Assembly: GCF_036178145.1 (NCBI RefSeq) | Contig: NZ_CP108067.1 | Coordinates: 930,001 to 994,000, forward strand | Length of the DNA stretch: 64,000 bases | From: Streptomyces sp. NBC_00273 | GTDB taxonomy: Bacteria > Actinomycetota > Actinomycetes > Streptomycetales > Streptomycetaceae | Direction: 5' to 3' | In this document: positions 41,363-53,378 of the stretch, one piece after another | Layout: every line of letters starts with the position of its first letter | Numbering within the stretch: position 1 is the stretch's first letter | Made by a program: the position numbers and the translations under genes | The notes under the pieces: model-generated | What the model was told of the DNA's origin: nothing | The model's database searches: none | Seen by the model: only the letters and a program-made list of their open reading frames with translations

Positions 41363-44300
41363 TTGCATCCCAGCAGATGGACGGCGGCCGTGGCAGCGAT
41401 GGCGCTGACCGCGAGCCTCGCCGGCGCTCTGGCCGGGACGGCATCGGCGGCGCAGCCGGCCCAGCCCTCCCCGTCCCAGAAGGACACACCGGCCGCACGT
41501 GCGGTCGCGGCCGCCGACCAGGCCGTCGACAGCGGCCTGGACTCCCTGGTCAACTCCTCCCAGGAACAGTACGAACGACGTCTCGTCACCCCTTGGGTGA
41601 AGGACCTCTACTCCGTCTCGTACGAGCGCAGTTACCGCGGCCTGCCGGTCGTCGGCGGCGACGCGGTCGTGCTCGCGGACGGCACCGGCAAGGTGCGCGC
41701 CCTCCAGTCCGCCTCCTCCGTGCGCATCGACGTCTCCACCCGGGCGTCGGTCTCCGCGAAGGACGCCGAGTCGACCTCGCGGGCGAAGCTGGCCTCGGTC
41801 GACAAGGTCGAGAGCAGCCGGCTCGTGGTCCGCCTCAAGGACGACAAGCCGGTGCTGGCATGGGAGACCGTGCTGGTCGGCCGGACCAAGACCGCGCCCA
41901 GCAGGCTGCACGTCTTCGTGGACGCGCGGACGGGCGCCTTCGTCGACAGCTACGACGAGGTGGTCGCGGGCACCGGCAACAGCAAGTGGAACGGGCCGGG
42001 CCCGGTCACCATCGACACCACCAACTCGGGCTCCACGTACACGTTGCGCGACCCGGTCCGGACCGGCCTGAGCTGCGCGGACTACAGCACCGGTACGGTC
42101 TTCTCCAAGTCCTCCGACTCCTGGGGCACCGGCAACCCCACGAGCAAGGAGACCGGCTGCGTCGACCTGATGTTCGCGGCGCAGAAGCAGTGGGACATGC
42201 TCTCCCAGTGGCTGGGCCGCAACGGCGTCAGCGGCAACGGCCGCAGCTTCCCCGCCAAGGTGGGCCTGAGCGACCTCAACGCCTACTGGGACGGCAGCTC
42301 CGTCACCATCGGGCGCAACAGCGCCAACGAGTGGATCGCCGGGATCGACGTGGTGGCCCACGAGTACGGGCACGCCATCGACTCCAACACCCCGGGCGGC
42401 ACCAGCGGCCAGGAGTCCGGGCTCGGCGAGGGCACCGGCGACATCTTCGGCGCGCTCACCGAGGCCTTCGCCAACGAGCCGGCCCCGTACGACACCCCGG
42501 ACTACACGGTCGGCGAGGTCATCAACCTACAGGGCCGGGGCCCGATCCGGAACATGTACAATCCGCCGGCCGTCAACAACGACCCGGCCTGCTACAGCTC
42601 CGCGATACCCGGCACCGAGGTGCACGCGGCGGCCGGCCCCCTGAACCACTGGTTCTACCTGCTGGCCGAGGGCACCAGCCCCGGCGGCGGCAAGCCCAAC
42701 AGCAGCACCTGCAACGGCACCTCGCTCACCGGTGTGGGCGTGCAGAACGCCGGCAAGATCTTCTACGGCGGCATGCTGCTCAAGACCAGCAGCATGTCCT
42801 ACAAGAAGTACCGGACGGCGACGCTGAGTTCGGCCAAGTCGCTGGACGCCACCTGTGACCTCTTCAACAAGACCAAGGCCGCCTGGGACGGCATCAGCGT
42901 GCCCGCCCAGACCGCCGATCCGACCTGCACCCCGAGCGGTCAGAACAACGACTTCTCGATGTCGCTGAGCCCGTCCTCGGGCACCGTCCAGCAGGGCGCT
43001 TCCGTCACCACCACGGTCGGCACCACGGTCACCACGGGCAACGCCCAGTCGGTGACGCTGACCGCCTCCGGCCTGCCGGCCGGCGTGAGCGCCTCCTTCA
43101 ACCCGGCCACCGTGCAGTCCGGCCAGTCCTCGGTGCTCACCCTGACCGCCACGGCCAACGCGGCTCCCGGTGCGTCCACGGTCGTCGTCAAGGGTCAGGG
43201 CGCGGCCCTCTCCCACACGGTCGACTACGCGCTCAACGTCGGCGGGACCCAGCCCGGCAACGACCCGCCGGACATCGACGTCGCCAACGTGCAGGCGCAC
43301 CTGACCCAGTTCAACACCATCGCGAGCCAGAACGGCGGCCACCGCCGCGCGGGCAGCGCCGGCTACACCCAGTCGCTGGCGTACGTGAAGGGCAAGCTGC
43401 AGGCGGCCGGTTACACCGTCACCGAGCAGAACTGCACCTCCTGCACCTACCCTTCGAACAACCTGATCGCCGACTGGCCGGGCGGCCCCGCCGACCAGAC
43501 CGTCATGTTCGGCGCGCACCTCGACAGCGTCTCGGCCGGCCCCGGCATCAACGACAACGGCTCGGGCTCCGCGACGCTGCTGGAGAACGCCCTCGTCCTC
43601 GCCCAGAAGAACCCGACGATGACCAAGCACGTGCGCTTCGCCTGGTGGACCGACGAGGAGCAGGGCCTCAACGGCTCCGAGTTCTACGTCAACCAGCTGA
43701 GCAGCGCCCAGCGCAGCGCCATCAAGGGCTACTACAACTTCGACATGGTGGGCTCCACCAACGGCGGCTACTTCATCAACAACGTCAACTCCACCACCGC
43801 GGCCCCGCTGAAGTCGTACTGGACCTCCCTGAACCTTGCGCCCGAGGAGAACACCGAGGGCCAGGGCCGCAGCGACGACTACTCCTTCCAGCAGGCCGGC
43901 ATCCCCACCTCCGGCTACGCGGCCGGGGCCAGCGCCCGCAAGACCTCGGCGCAGGCCACGAAGTGGGGCGGCACGGCCAACGCCGCCTACGACTCCTGCT
44001 ACCACAGCTCCTGCGACACCACGAACAACATCAACGCCACGGTGCTGAACCGCAGCGCCGACGGCGTCGCCTACGCCGTCTGGAAGCAGGCGGTCGGCGG
44101 TGAGACCCCCGCGCAGGACTTCTCCATCGGCGTCAGCCCGTCCGCGGGCAGCGCGGCCCCCGGCGGTTCCGCTTCCGCCACGGTCAACACCGCCACCGTG
44201 AGCGGCGCCGCCCAGACCGTCGCGCTCTCCGTCTCCGGCGCGCCGGCCGGTGTCACCGCGACGCTCAGCCCGACATCCGTCCAGTCCGGCAGCTCCTCGG

Positions 44301-44872
44301 CGCTGTCCCTCCAGGTCGGCGCGAGCACCGCGCCCGGCACCTACACCTTGACGGTCACCGGTGCCGGCACCGTCAGCCACACCACCACCTACACGCTCAC
44401 CGTCACCGGTGGCGGCTCCTGCACACCGCGCCAGCTCGTGGTCAACGGCGGCTTCGAGAACGGCTCCAGTCCGTGGAGCGCGACCGCCGGTGTCATCACC
44501 AACCAGTCCGGCCAGACCCCGCACGGCGGCAGCTACAAGGCATGGCTGACCGGGTACGGGTCCACGCACACGGACAGCGCCGCGCAGACGCTGGCCATCC
44601 CGTCGGGCTGCTCCACGTACCGGCTCGGCTTCTTCCTCCACATCGACACGGACGAGGACGAGGACGTCGTCTACGACCGGTTCACCGTCTCGGTGGCCGG
44701 CCAGACCTTGGAGACCCTCTCCAACCTGAACGCCAACTCCGGCTACGTGGAGAAGTCCTACGACCTCTCGCAGTTCGCCGGGCAGACCGTGACCCTGAAG
44801 TTCAACGGCACGGAGGACCAGTCCCTGCAGACCTCCTTCGTCGTGGACGACGTCACCCTCCAGGTGAGCTGA
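41363..44872 (+). CDS. Secreted bifunctional M4-M28 metalloprotease
   Basis: TTG 41363 is chosen because GGAG lies six bases upstream and a Sec signal peptide follows (cleavage near TASAA). Residues about 35-190 are a thermolysin-type propeptide (FTP/PepSY). The M4 domain has HEYGH (H333, E334, H337), EGTGDIFG with the third ligand and [13 protein letters not shown] with the catalytic His. After an Ig-like domain (about 525-625) an M28 aminopeptidase follows: GAHLDSV (H719, D721), [22 protein letters not shown] and CYHSSCD. A second Ig-like domain and a C-terminal jelly-roll-like domain starting near residue 1018 ([11 protein letters not shown]) end the protein. It would pair endopeptidase and aminopeptidase actions in one chain. 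Confidence 0.9.
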   Translation: MHPSRWTAAVAAMALTASLAGALAGTASAAQPAQPSPSQKDTPAARAVAAADQAVDSGLDSLVNSSQEQYERRLVTPWVKDLYSVSYERSYRGLPVVGGDAVVLADGTGKVRALQSASSVRIDVSTRASVSAKDAESTSRAKLASVDKVESSRLVVRLKDDKPVLAWETVLVGRTKTAPSRLHVFVDARTGAFVDSYDEVVAGTGNSKWNGPGPVTIDTTNSGSTYTLRDPVRTGLSCADYSTGTVFSKSSDSWGTGNPTSKETGCVDLMFAAQKQWDMLSQWLGRNGVSGNGRSFPAKVGLSDLNAYWDGSSVTIGRNSANEWIAGIDVVAHEYGHAIDSNTPGGTSGQESGLGEGTGDIFGALTEAFANEPAPYDTPDYTVGEVINLQGRGPIRNMYNPPAVNNDPACYSSAIPGTEVHAAAGPLNHWFYLLAEGTSPGGGKPNSSTCNGTSLTGVGVQNAGKIFYGGMLLKTSSMSYKKYRTATLSSAKSLDATCDLFNKTKAAWDGISVPAQTADPTCTPSGQNNDFSMSLSPSSGTVQQGASVTTTVGTTVTTGNAQSVTLTASGLPAGVSASFNPATVQSGQSSVLTLTATANAAPGASTVVVKGQGAALSHTVDYALNVGGTQPGNDPPDIDVANVQAHLTQFNTIASQNGGHRRAGSAGYTQSLAYVKGKLQAAGYTVTEQNCTSCTYPSNNLIADWPGGPADQTVMFGAHLDSVSAGPGINDNGSGSATLLENALVLAQKNPTMTKHVRFAWWTDEEQGLNGSEFYVNQLSSAQRSAIKGYYNFDMVGSTNGGYFINNVNSTTAAPLKSYWTSLNLAPEENTEGQGRSDDYSFQQAGIPTSGYAAGASARKTSAQATKWGGTANAAYDSCYHSSCDTTNNINATVLNRSADGVAYAVWKQAVGGETPAQDFSIGVSPSAGSAAPGGSASATVNTATVSGAAQTVALSVSGAPAGVTATLSPTSVQSGSSSALSLQVGASTAPGTYTLTVTGAGTVSHTTTYTLTVTGGGSCTPRQLVVNGGFENGSSPWSATAGVITNQSGQTPHGGSYKAWLTGYGSTHTDSAAQTLAIPSGCSTYRLGFFLHIDTDEDEDVVYDRFTVSVAGQTLETLSNLNANSGYVEKSYDLSQFAGQTVTLKFNGTEDQSLQTSFVVDDVTLQVS

Positions 44873-44901
44873 CGCCCGCCTGACCGCTCGATCGCCCGAA
44901 G

Positions 44902-44938
44902 CCCGGCCCGGTCCCCGCAGCGCGGAGGCCGGGCCGGG
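44902..44938. terminator. Hairpin after the protease gene
   Basis: CCCGGCCCGG (44902-44911) pairs with CCGGGCCGGG (44929-44938) across a 17-base loop, 30 bases after the protease stop and just before the convergent membrane-protein gene. The loop is long, so strength is uncertain. Confidence 0.5.
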
Positions 44939-44951
44939 TCCGTTCGTTGCG

Positions 44952-45434
44952 CTACGGCGCCCCGGCGGCCCGTGTGGCCCGCCCGCCCCGCGCGGCGCCT
45001 GCCGCGGCCACGGACCAGCCCGCCACCCACAACGCGCCGACCACCAGCGCCGCGACGGCCGTCGGCAGGTGGGGAGGCCTGTCCCCCAGGCCCGGGGCCA
45101 ACCCGGCCGCCCGGGCGCCGAAGCCCATCACCCCGGCCCCGACCATCGCGACGCCCAGCCAGGAGACGCCGACCACGGACCGTCGCAGCCAGCGGGCGAC
45201 CGGCGGGCGGACCAGCAGCAGGGACACGACCGCCATGAGCAGGCCGAGGCCGGCATTGCCCAGCTGGGCGGCCGTGACGTCGGCGACCTGGTCGTAGGCC
45301 TCCGGCGGGGCGGGGAAGCCCGGCATGCCCAGCTCGCCGTCCCGCGCGAGGTCCACCTTGCTCACGGTGTAGGCGAGCGCTCCGGCACAGGCGGTGAGCG
45401 CGGCGCCCAGTTGCCTTCTCGGTGATCGGGTCAT
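44952..45434 (-). CDS. Four-segment membrane protein of unknown function
   Basis: The 160-residue protein has four hydrophobic segments (LGAALTACAGALAYTVSKVD; NAGLGLLMAVVSLLLV; VVGVSWLGVAMVGAGVM; TAVAALVVGALWVAGWSVAA). Between segments 1 and 2 an outer loop contains GELGMPGFPAPPEAYDQ. I do not recognise a family. The second start (45434) is used, with CAGGAT six bases upstream. Confidence 0.7.
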   Translation of the reverse strand: MTRSPRRQLGAALTACAGALAYTVSKVDLARDGELGMPGFPAPPEAYDQVADVTAAQLGNAGLGLLMAVVSLLLVRPPVARWLRRSVVGVSWLGVAMVGAGVMGFGARAAGLAPGLGDRPPHLPTAVAALVVGALWVAGWSVAAAGAARGGRATRAAGAP

Positions 45435-45536
45435 GGCCTCATCCTGCTGGCCGGGACACCGCCGCCGCTTCCTCCCCGCGTACCGTCCGCCTCCCCCGCC
45501 CGGGGGAGCCACGGCCCTCGTCCGGGAGGACGCTCC

Positions 45537-47078
45537 CTACGGCATCAGCTGGTACTCGGGGAAGTTGCCGGGCAGCCGTTCGCCGCCCAGGCCGTCCGTG
45601 ACGGCGTGCACGAGCAGTTCACCGCCGACGAACGCGCCGCGCCAGGAGCCGCCGAACCCGCCGAAGAGCTCCTCGCGGTCGCCGCGCGAGCGGGGCTTGC
45701 CGTGGCCGAGTTTGAAGGCCCGGATCTGCGGGGCGAGCCGGGCGAAGGTGGCCGGATCGTCGGTGGACAGGGTCGCGACGAGGGCGCCGCCCGAGGCGTT
45801 CATCGCGGCGAGCAGCTCCGCCTCGGTGTCGACGAGGACGATGGTGTCGACGGGCCCGAAGGGTTCCGCGTGGTAGAGCGGGGAGGAGGCCGGCGGGCTG
45901 AGCAGCGTGAGCGGGGCCATGTACGCGGAGGTGTCCTGGCCCTCCAGGAAGCGGGCCGGGTCCAGCGTGCCGCGGTAGAGCGGTACGGCGCCCCGCTCGA
46001 TGGCCTCGGCGGCGTGGTCGGTGAGCTCCTTGGCCTTGGCCGCGTTGATGAGGGGGCCGAAGTCCAGCTCGGGCAGCGGGTCTTCGGGGTGCGCGACGGC
46101 GAGCGGGTGGCCGGTCCGGATGGCGGAGACGGCCGGCAGGTAGGCGGCGAGGAAGGCGTCGAAGGCGGTGCGCTGGACGACGAAGCGCGGGTAGGCGGTG
46201 CAGCGCTGCTTGCCGTAGTCGAAGAGTTTGGGGATGACGGCCGTCAGCGCGGACCAGTCGGTGTGCTCCCAGATGCCCCAGGTGTTGAGGCCCTCCTGCT
46301 CCAGGATGTGGCGTTTGCCGAGGTCGGTGACGGCGGTGGCGATCCGTGCTCCGGTGTCGCGGCCGCCGACGAAGGAGACGCAGCCGATCTCCGGGGAGCG
46401 TACGAGGGCCTCGGACAGTTCGGCCCCGCTGCCGCTGACCAGGGTGACGGGGATGCCCTCGCGGCGGATCAGCGCGCCGGCGAGGGTGAGGCAGGCGAGA
46501 CCTCCGTCGGTGGGGGTCTTCGCGATGACCGCGTTGCCCGCGAGGGCCTGCACGAGCATGGCGTGGACCAGCACGGACATGGGGTAGTTCCAGCTCGCGA
46601 TGTTGGAGACGGGCCCGGCGAGCGGGGAGCGGCCCTCGGTCATGGCCTCGATGTGCTCCACGTACCAGCGGACGCCGTCCACGGCCCGGTCCACATCGGC
46701 CTGGGCGAGGTGCCAGGGCTTGCCGATCTCCCAGACCAGCAGGAGGGACAGCAGTTCCCGGTGCTCGGTGAGGGCGTCGAGGGCGGCGGTGACCCGGGCC
46801 CGCCGTTCGGCCAGCGGGACGTGCCGCCAGGCGCGGTGCTCGTCGAGGCAGGCCCGTACGGCCGCACCGGCGGTCTCCGGGTCGATCCGCGGCGGGCCGG
46901 CGACGGGGCTGCCGTCGACCGGGCTGGTGGCGGGCAGGCTGCGGCCGTCGGGCTGCCAGGAGCCGGCCCAGAGGTTGAGGACGCGGTCGTCGCGGAAGGC
47001 CTCGGGGGCGGCGGTCAGGGACCGCCGCCACGCGTCGGACCAGGCCGTACCGGGCTTGAGGGCGAGGGTGGGTGCCAT
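45537..47078 (-). CDS. Aldehyde dehydrogenase family protein
   Basis: The 513-residue protein has the NAD-dependent ALDH signatures in altered form: ASWNYPMSVLVHAM for the oxyanion Asn (N in SWNYPM), LEQEG for the catalytic Glu region and the nucleophile in GKQRCTAYPRF (Cys). Where most members have LELGGKN, this one reads ILEQEGLNTWG, an unusual substitution. ATG 47078 follows GCGGAG. The substrate is unknown; phenylacetaldehyde-like relatives have a similar Cys loop. Confidence 0.85.
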   Translation of the reverse strand: MAPTLALKPGTAWSDAWRRSLTAAPEAFRDDRVLNLWAGSWQPDGRSLPATSPVDGSPVAGPPRIDPETAGAAVRACLDEHRAWRHVPLAERRARVTAALDALTEHRELLSLLLVWEIGKPWHLAQADVDRAVDGVRWYVEHIEAMTEGRSPLAGPVSNIASWNYPMSVLVHAMLVQALAGNAVIAKTPTDGGLACLTLAGALIRREGIPVTLVSGSGAELSEALVRSPEIGCVSFVGGRDTGARIATAVTDLGKRHILEQEGLNTWGIWEHTDWSALTAVIPKLFDYGKQRCTAYPRFVVQRTAFDAFLAAYLPAVSAIRTGHPLAVAHPEDPLPELDFGPLINAAKAKELTDHAAEAIERGAVPLYRGTLDPARFLEGQDTSAYMAPLTLLSPPASSPLYHAEPFGPVDTIVLVDTEAELLAAMNASGGALVATLSTDDPATFARLAPQIRAFKLGHGKPRSRGDREELFGGFGGSWRGAFVGGELLVHAVTDGLGGERLPGNFPEYQLMP

Positions 47079-47283
47079 CTGTGGTTCTCCGCTCAGGGGG
47101 TGGGCGGGGCAGGGAGGTGGCTCGCGTACGGCGGCCCTTCGCACGGGGGCGGCCGCACATCGAGGCTACGGGGCATCACCGCGACCGTACGTACCGTGGG
47201 TGCGAAATGGCCGGTGCCGGCTCCGGGCGGCGCGTCGCCCGGACCTGCTCGCGAGGTCCGGATCCCGCGCCTCGAACACCTCC

Positions 47284-47562
47284 TCAGCGCTTGCCGCGGC
47301 CCCGCTCGGGAGCGATCATGGCGACCAGCCCGTAGTCCAGCTCGGCGCCGTCGACCAGCAGGGCCTCGACCGTGCGCGTGGTCGGGTCGATGTCGGCCTC
47401 CACGCCCTGCCCGCGGTAGCGGGGATAGCCCGAGGCACCCGTCTCGCCGGTCGCCTCGACCGTGGCCGCCCGCAGGGCCCGGTCCGCGGGGGACTCGCCG
47501 CGCAGGTTCTCGATGTGCCCGGGCACCAGCAAGATCTCAAAGCTCTGCGGCTCTGTGCTCAT
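47284..47562 (-). CDS. Hypothetical protein
   Basis: The 92-residue protein contains FEILLVPGHIENLRGESPAD and VEALLVDGAELDYGLVAMIA. No family is recognised. TAGCTT lies six bases before the ATG with no ribosome site, indicating a leaderless message, so it is probably a real gene. The receiver gene at 47660 is divergent. Confidence 0.6.
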   Translation of the reverse strand: MSTEPQSFEILLVPGHIENLRGESPADRALRAATVEATGETGASGYPRYRGQGVEADIDPTTRTVEALLVDGAELDYGLVAMIAPERGRGKR

Positions 47563-47659
47563 GGACCGAAGCTACCGGATGAGGTGCCCCGGAGCGGGCG
47601 TGCACACGCGCCGCCTCGTAGGCTCTGCGGGACCCCCCACGCAGATGAAGAGGAATGAC

Positions 47660-48049
47660 ATGAGCGGCGACACCCCCGGCAGGATCCTCCTCGTGGCGAA
47701 GGAGACCACCCTCCGGGGCCTGCTGGAGCGCCTCCTCGTGGCCCGCGGGTTCACCGTGGTCGACGGCGGGACCGGGGCGGACACCGTCTCCCTGCTGGGC
47801 AGCGCCGGCCCGATCTCCCTGGTGATCTGCGAGCGCACCGGGCCGGGCCTGGACGAGGTGGCGCTGTTCGAGGAGATCCGCCGGCACCCCGAACACGGGC
47901 GGGTGCCGATCCTCGCGCTGCCGCCCGCGGATCCCGAGTGCACGGTGCGCGCGCTGGAGGCCGGTGTGAGCGACTGTCTCGCGAAGCCGTTCCATCCCGC
48001 GGAGTTCGTGGCCCGTGTCGAGCGGCTGGCCCGGCCGACCGCGGCCTGA
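47660..48049 (+). CDS. Stand-alone receiver-like protein with Glu in place of Asp
   Basis: The 129-residue protein has a CheY-like fold: LLVAKETTLRGLLERLLVAR, PISLVICERTGPGLDEVALF, GRVPILALP and DCLAKPFHPAEFVARVERLA. The usual acidic pair near residues 12-15 reads V-A-K-E and the phospho-acceptor is E58 (VICERTG), while the conserved lysine is kept (AKPF). It is therefore unlikely to be phosphorylated and may be locked in one state. The start at 47660 follows AGAGGAA. No output domain is attached. Confidence 0.75.
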   Translation: MSGDTPGRILLVAKETTLRGLLERLLVARGFTVVDGGTGADTVSLLGSAGPISLVICERTGPGLDEVALFEEIRRHPEHGRVPILALPPADPECTVRALEAGVSDCLAKPFHPAEFVARVERLARPTAA

Positions 48050-48353
48050 TTCCGCTCTTCGGCCTCCGGCCGGTCGTCCGGATCCGGCCGGTCCGGGCCG
48101 GGCAGCACGATTGGCCGGACATCGCCCTGGTCCGGGCCGCCCGGGGTTCCTACGATTCGGGCACCCGGTCTTCACCGATCGGGAATTGTCAGGGACATGC
48201 CCAAGTTCCCCTTCCTGGGCCTGCCCCGTTCCACCCTGCACACCGGTCTGTGACGACCCGGCCCCGCTCTGGCCGGCCGCACCCCCCACCCACCGGCACT
48301 CAGGCACCCCCGCCTGCGCGCCGCCCGGTACCGAAGCAGTGGATCGGAGAACC
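48050..48353. other. Non-coding region before the DUF4360 gene
   Basis: No convincing gene is present. A short frame from 48197 reads MPKFPFLGLPRSTLHTGL, preceded by AGGGAC; it is too short to support. The region carries the leader of the DUF4360 gene. Confidence 0.4.
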
Positions 48354-49004
48354 ATGTCCGGCGGATTCCTCGTGAGCGGCGCGATCGGCGCCCTGCTCAC
48401 CGCCACCCTGCCCACGCACGCCACCCCCTCCACGATCGTGAACCCGCCGCCCGACCGCATCGTGATCGAAGTCGCCACGGTCAACGGATCCGGGTGCCCC
48501 AAGGACACCGCACAGATCGCCGTGTCCCAGGACAACACCGCCTTCACCGTGACCTACAGCCAGTACCTGGCCCAGGTCGGCGGCGGCGCCCCGCCCACCG
48601 CAGCGCGCAAGAACTGCCAGCTCAGCCTGATCGTGCACGTGCCCCACGGCTTCACCTACGCGATCGCCAGCGCCGACTACCGCGGCTACGCCTCGCTCGC
48701 GTCGGGCGCCAAGGCCACCGAGAAGGCCTCGTACTACTTCCAGGGCTCGCCGGACACCGCGGCGCGCACGCACAACTTCAGCGGCCCCCAGGAGGACAAC
48801 TGGCAGGCCACCGACGTGACCGACTGGGCCCAACTGGTCTGGGCGCCGTGCGGGGTGCAGCGGAACTTCAACATCAACACCGAACTGCGCGTGATCAGAG
48901 GCACCTCGTCCCCCTCGTCGACCAGCTACATGACGATGGACTCCACCGACGGCAGCATCAACACCGTCTACCACCTGGCCTGGAGGGAGTGCCCCGGCAA
49001 GTGA
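48354..49004 (+). CDS. Secreted DUF4360-like protein
   Basis: The 216-residue protein has a short signal peptide (GFLVSGAIGALLTATLPTHA) and a domain with VNGSGCPKDTAQIAVSQDNT, TAARKNCQLSLIVHVPHGFT and WAPCGVQRNFNINTELRV. The cysteines in GSGCP, KNCQL, APCGV and REC probably form disulfides. This pattern matches DUF4360 proteins, which are common in actinomycetes and fungi and have no settled function. ATG 48354 follows GGAGA. It is terminated by a hairpin at 49011. Confidence 0.8.
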   Translation: MSGGFLVSGAIGALLTATLPTHATPSTIVNPPPDRIVIEVATVNGSGCPKDTAQIAVSQDNTAFTVTYSQYLAQVGGGAPPTAARKNCQLSLIVHVPHGFTYAIASADYRGYASLASGAKATEKASYYFQGSPDTAARTHNFSGPQEDNWQATDVTDWAQLVWAPCGVQRNFNINTELRVIRGTSSPSSTSYMTMDSTDGSINTVYHLAWRECPGK

Positions 49005-49010
49005 TCCGCC

Positions 49011-49044
49011 CCGCCCCCGCTGCGCGTGCGCGCGGCGGGGGCGG
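49011..49044. terminator. Hairpin after the DUF4360 gene
   Basis: CCGCCCCCGC (49011-49020) pairs with 49035-49044 around a 14-base loop that itself contains a small GC helix. It begins six bases after the stop codon. Confidence 0.65.
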
Positions 49045-49237
49045 TTGCCGCGGGCGCGCACCAGTCGGGCGGTGAGACCGGTGCGGGCCCGCACGGAGTT
49101 CGCCGCGCGCAGTGGACGCACGTCGCGGCGGCGGGATCCGTTCGGCTTCGCCGGACCGGCGTGGCCGCACATGGCTGGTGCGGGTTCGAGCAGGGCATGC
49201 CTTCCATGGGAGTCGCGACTCACGAGGGGGCGGGCCG

Positions 49238-50203
49238 ATGACGGCCGATACCGGGCTCGGGCAGGGACGTACGGGAAGGGGCGCCGGCGTCATACTGCGA
49301 CTGGCTTCCGTGGCTGCCGGCGTGGCGATCGCCGCTGCCTTGGCCGTCGACTTCCGGCTGACCGGTTCGGCAGGCCGGCAGGTACTGGTGGTGGCGCTCA
49401 TGGCCGTCTTCGTCGGCGCAGGCGCATGGGCGGCGTCGAGCCTGACGGCCCTGCTGCTGCGCCCGTCCCTGCGGCGGGCCCGGGAGGTCCTCATGGAGGA
49501 GCCCGACTTCTGGGGCTCGGACCGGGAGTTCTTCGCCCCGGTGCGGCGCCTGATGTTCCTCGGCGTGCTGCAGACCCTGGTGAGCTCGTCGGTCCTGCTC
49601 ACCGCGTACCCGTTCGCCCTCTGGGCCGGCGCACGGATCTGCGGCGCCGCGGGTCTGTCCGCGCAGCTGGCCGGACTGTGGCCGGTCTTCGTCTCGGGGC
49701 TGCTGGTGGCGGCCGTTGCCACCACGGTCAGCACCTTCTTCGCCCTGTTCCGCCGCCGTACCAGCCGCGCGGCTGCGCGTTCGCTGGCCGCCGTACTGCT
49801 CAATGCCGCCGGACTCGCGCTCGCCTCGCTCGTGCTGGACGGCCTCCGGCTCGACCCTGCACCGGGGTGGCGGCAGGCGCTCGCCCTCTGTGCCGTCGCG
49901 TCCCTCTTCATGCTGCCGCGCATCACGCTGTCCCTGCCCGTACCGGGATTCGCCTCGCTCGTGCTCGTCGCCTACCACTGCCTGGTGCTGTGGCTGATCT
50001 GTACGGCCTCCGCGTTCATGGAACCCCGTCTGCATGCCGACGGCTTCTGGGCGCTGGCGGGAGCCGCCGCGATCATGTGGGCGATCGAGTGGCCCGCGCG
50101 CCTGGCCGTCCGGCGCGTACGGGGAGCCCCCGCTCAGCCGGCGCCCGTCCTGCCCGATCCGTTCCCGCCGGATCACGGGTTCCCCTCCGGCCCGCTGTAC
50201 TGA
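49238..50203 (+). CDS. Multi-pass membrane protein (holin-superfamily-IV-like end)
   Basis: The 321-residue protein has about eight hydrophobic segments. In the second half a block with SLAAVLLNAAGLALASLVLD, LPRITLSLPVPGFASLVLVA and GFWALAGAAAIMWAIEW resembles the four-segment domain of Pfam PF04020 membrane proteins. Function is unknown. I prefer the ATG at 49238, after GAGGGGGCGGG, over the upstream start at 49112. It is convergent with furA. Confidence 0.65.
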   Translation: MTADTGLGQGRTGRGAGVILRLASVAAGVAIAAALAVDFRLTGSAGRQVLVVALMAVFVGAGAWAASSLTALLLRPSLRRAREVLMEEPDFWGSDREFFAPVRRLMFLGVLQTLVSSSVLLTAYPFALWAGARICGAAGLSAQLAGLWPVFVSGLLVAAVATTVSTFFALFRRRTSRAAARSLAAVLLNAAGLALASLVLDGLRLDPAPGWRQALALCAVASLFMLPRITLSLPVPGFASLVLVAYHCLVLWLICTASAFMEPRLHADGFWALAGAAAIMWAIEWPARLAVRRVRGAPAQPAPVLPDPFPPDHGFPSGPLY

Positions 50204-50291
50204 GGTCCCCCTCGACCCGGCGGAAGGGCACCGCCCCCGGGGCGCACCGGCCCCGGGCGCGGGCTCAGCCTGAACACGGTTACGGTCACAG

Positions 50292-50717
50292 TCACGCCCG
50301 AGCCGTCCCTGAGGCGCAGGAAGGACACAACCCGCGGTAGGTGACCTCGACCGCGGACACGGTGAAGCCGAACCGCTCCTCCGGCGGCAGCTCGGCCGGC
50401 GTGCCGGCCGCATGCACGTCGCGGATGGTGCCGCAGCCCGTGCACACCAAGTGCTGGTGCGCGTGGTGCGCGTTGGGGTCGAAGCGCTTGACCCGGCCCT
50501 GTACGGAGACCTCCACCACCTCCCCCATCGCGACCAGCTCGCCCAGGGTGTTGTAGACGGTCGCCCGGGCGATCTCGGGCAGCCGCTGCGCCGCGCGGGC
50601 GTGCACCTCGTCCGCCGTGAGGTGCACGTGATCTCCGTCGAGGACCTCCACGACGACACGCCGCTGGGACGTCATCCGCCAGCCGCGCCCCCGAAGTCGC
50701 TCCAGCAGGTCACTCAT
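50292..50717 (-). CDS. furA: Fur-family regulator (FurA/CatR-like)
   Basis: The 141-residue protein has the Fur winged helix (MTSQRRVVVEVLDGDHVHLT, then ADEVHARAAQRL, IARATVYNTLGELVAMGEV) and metal-binding residues HHAHQHLVCTGCG plus CPSC, the structural zinc cysteines. It lies divergently, 231 bases from the catalase-peroxidase gene, and probably represses it under reduced conditions. In actinomycetes FurA controls katG, so the pairing is expected. AAGGTGA precedes the ATG. Confidence 0.9.
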   Translation of the reverse strand: MSDLLERLRGRGWRMTSQRRVVVEVLDGDHVHLTADEVHARAAQRLPEIARATVYNTLGELVAMGEVVEVSVQGRVKRFDPNAHHAHQHLVCTGCGTIRDVHAAGTPAELPPEERFGFTVSAVEVTYRGLCPSCASGTARA

Positions 50718-50759
50718 ATCGGCTCACCTTTTCGGCTCGGCGGGACAGCAGAACGTTAG

Positions 50760-53138
<2,379 letters not shown>

Positions 53139-53378
53139 GGCGTCGCTTCCTGCGGATGACCGTGCTGACCGTGCTGACCGGACCAAGGGCACGGTGTTCC
53201 GCTGCTCGTGGGCCGGGCGGGTGAAGGGCGACGGCCCGCCGCCGCGACGGCCCGGCCGCCGTTGGTTCGCGGCCCGATCGGCGGGCTGCGGGATGACCGC
53301 CCGGATCCCGCGCCCGCCGGGTGGCCACACGGGGCACGGTCCGGTGCCGGTGTCGGACCTGTTCCGTACGCTGGCCCC

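Noticed and set aside
48197..48253. Short frame reading MPKFPFLGLPRSTLHTGL before the DUF4360 gene, with AGGGAC upstream
   Set aside because: It is only 18 codons, has no recognised relatives, and GC-rich DNA makes such frames common. It is not called a gene.
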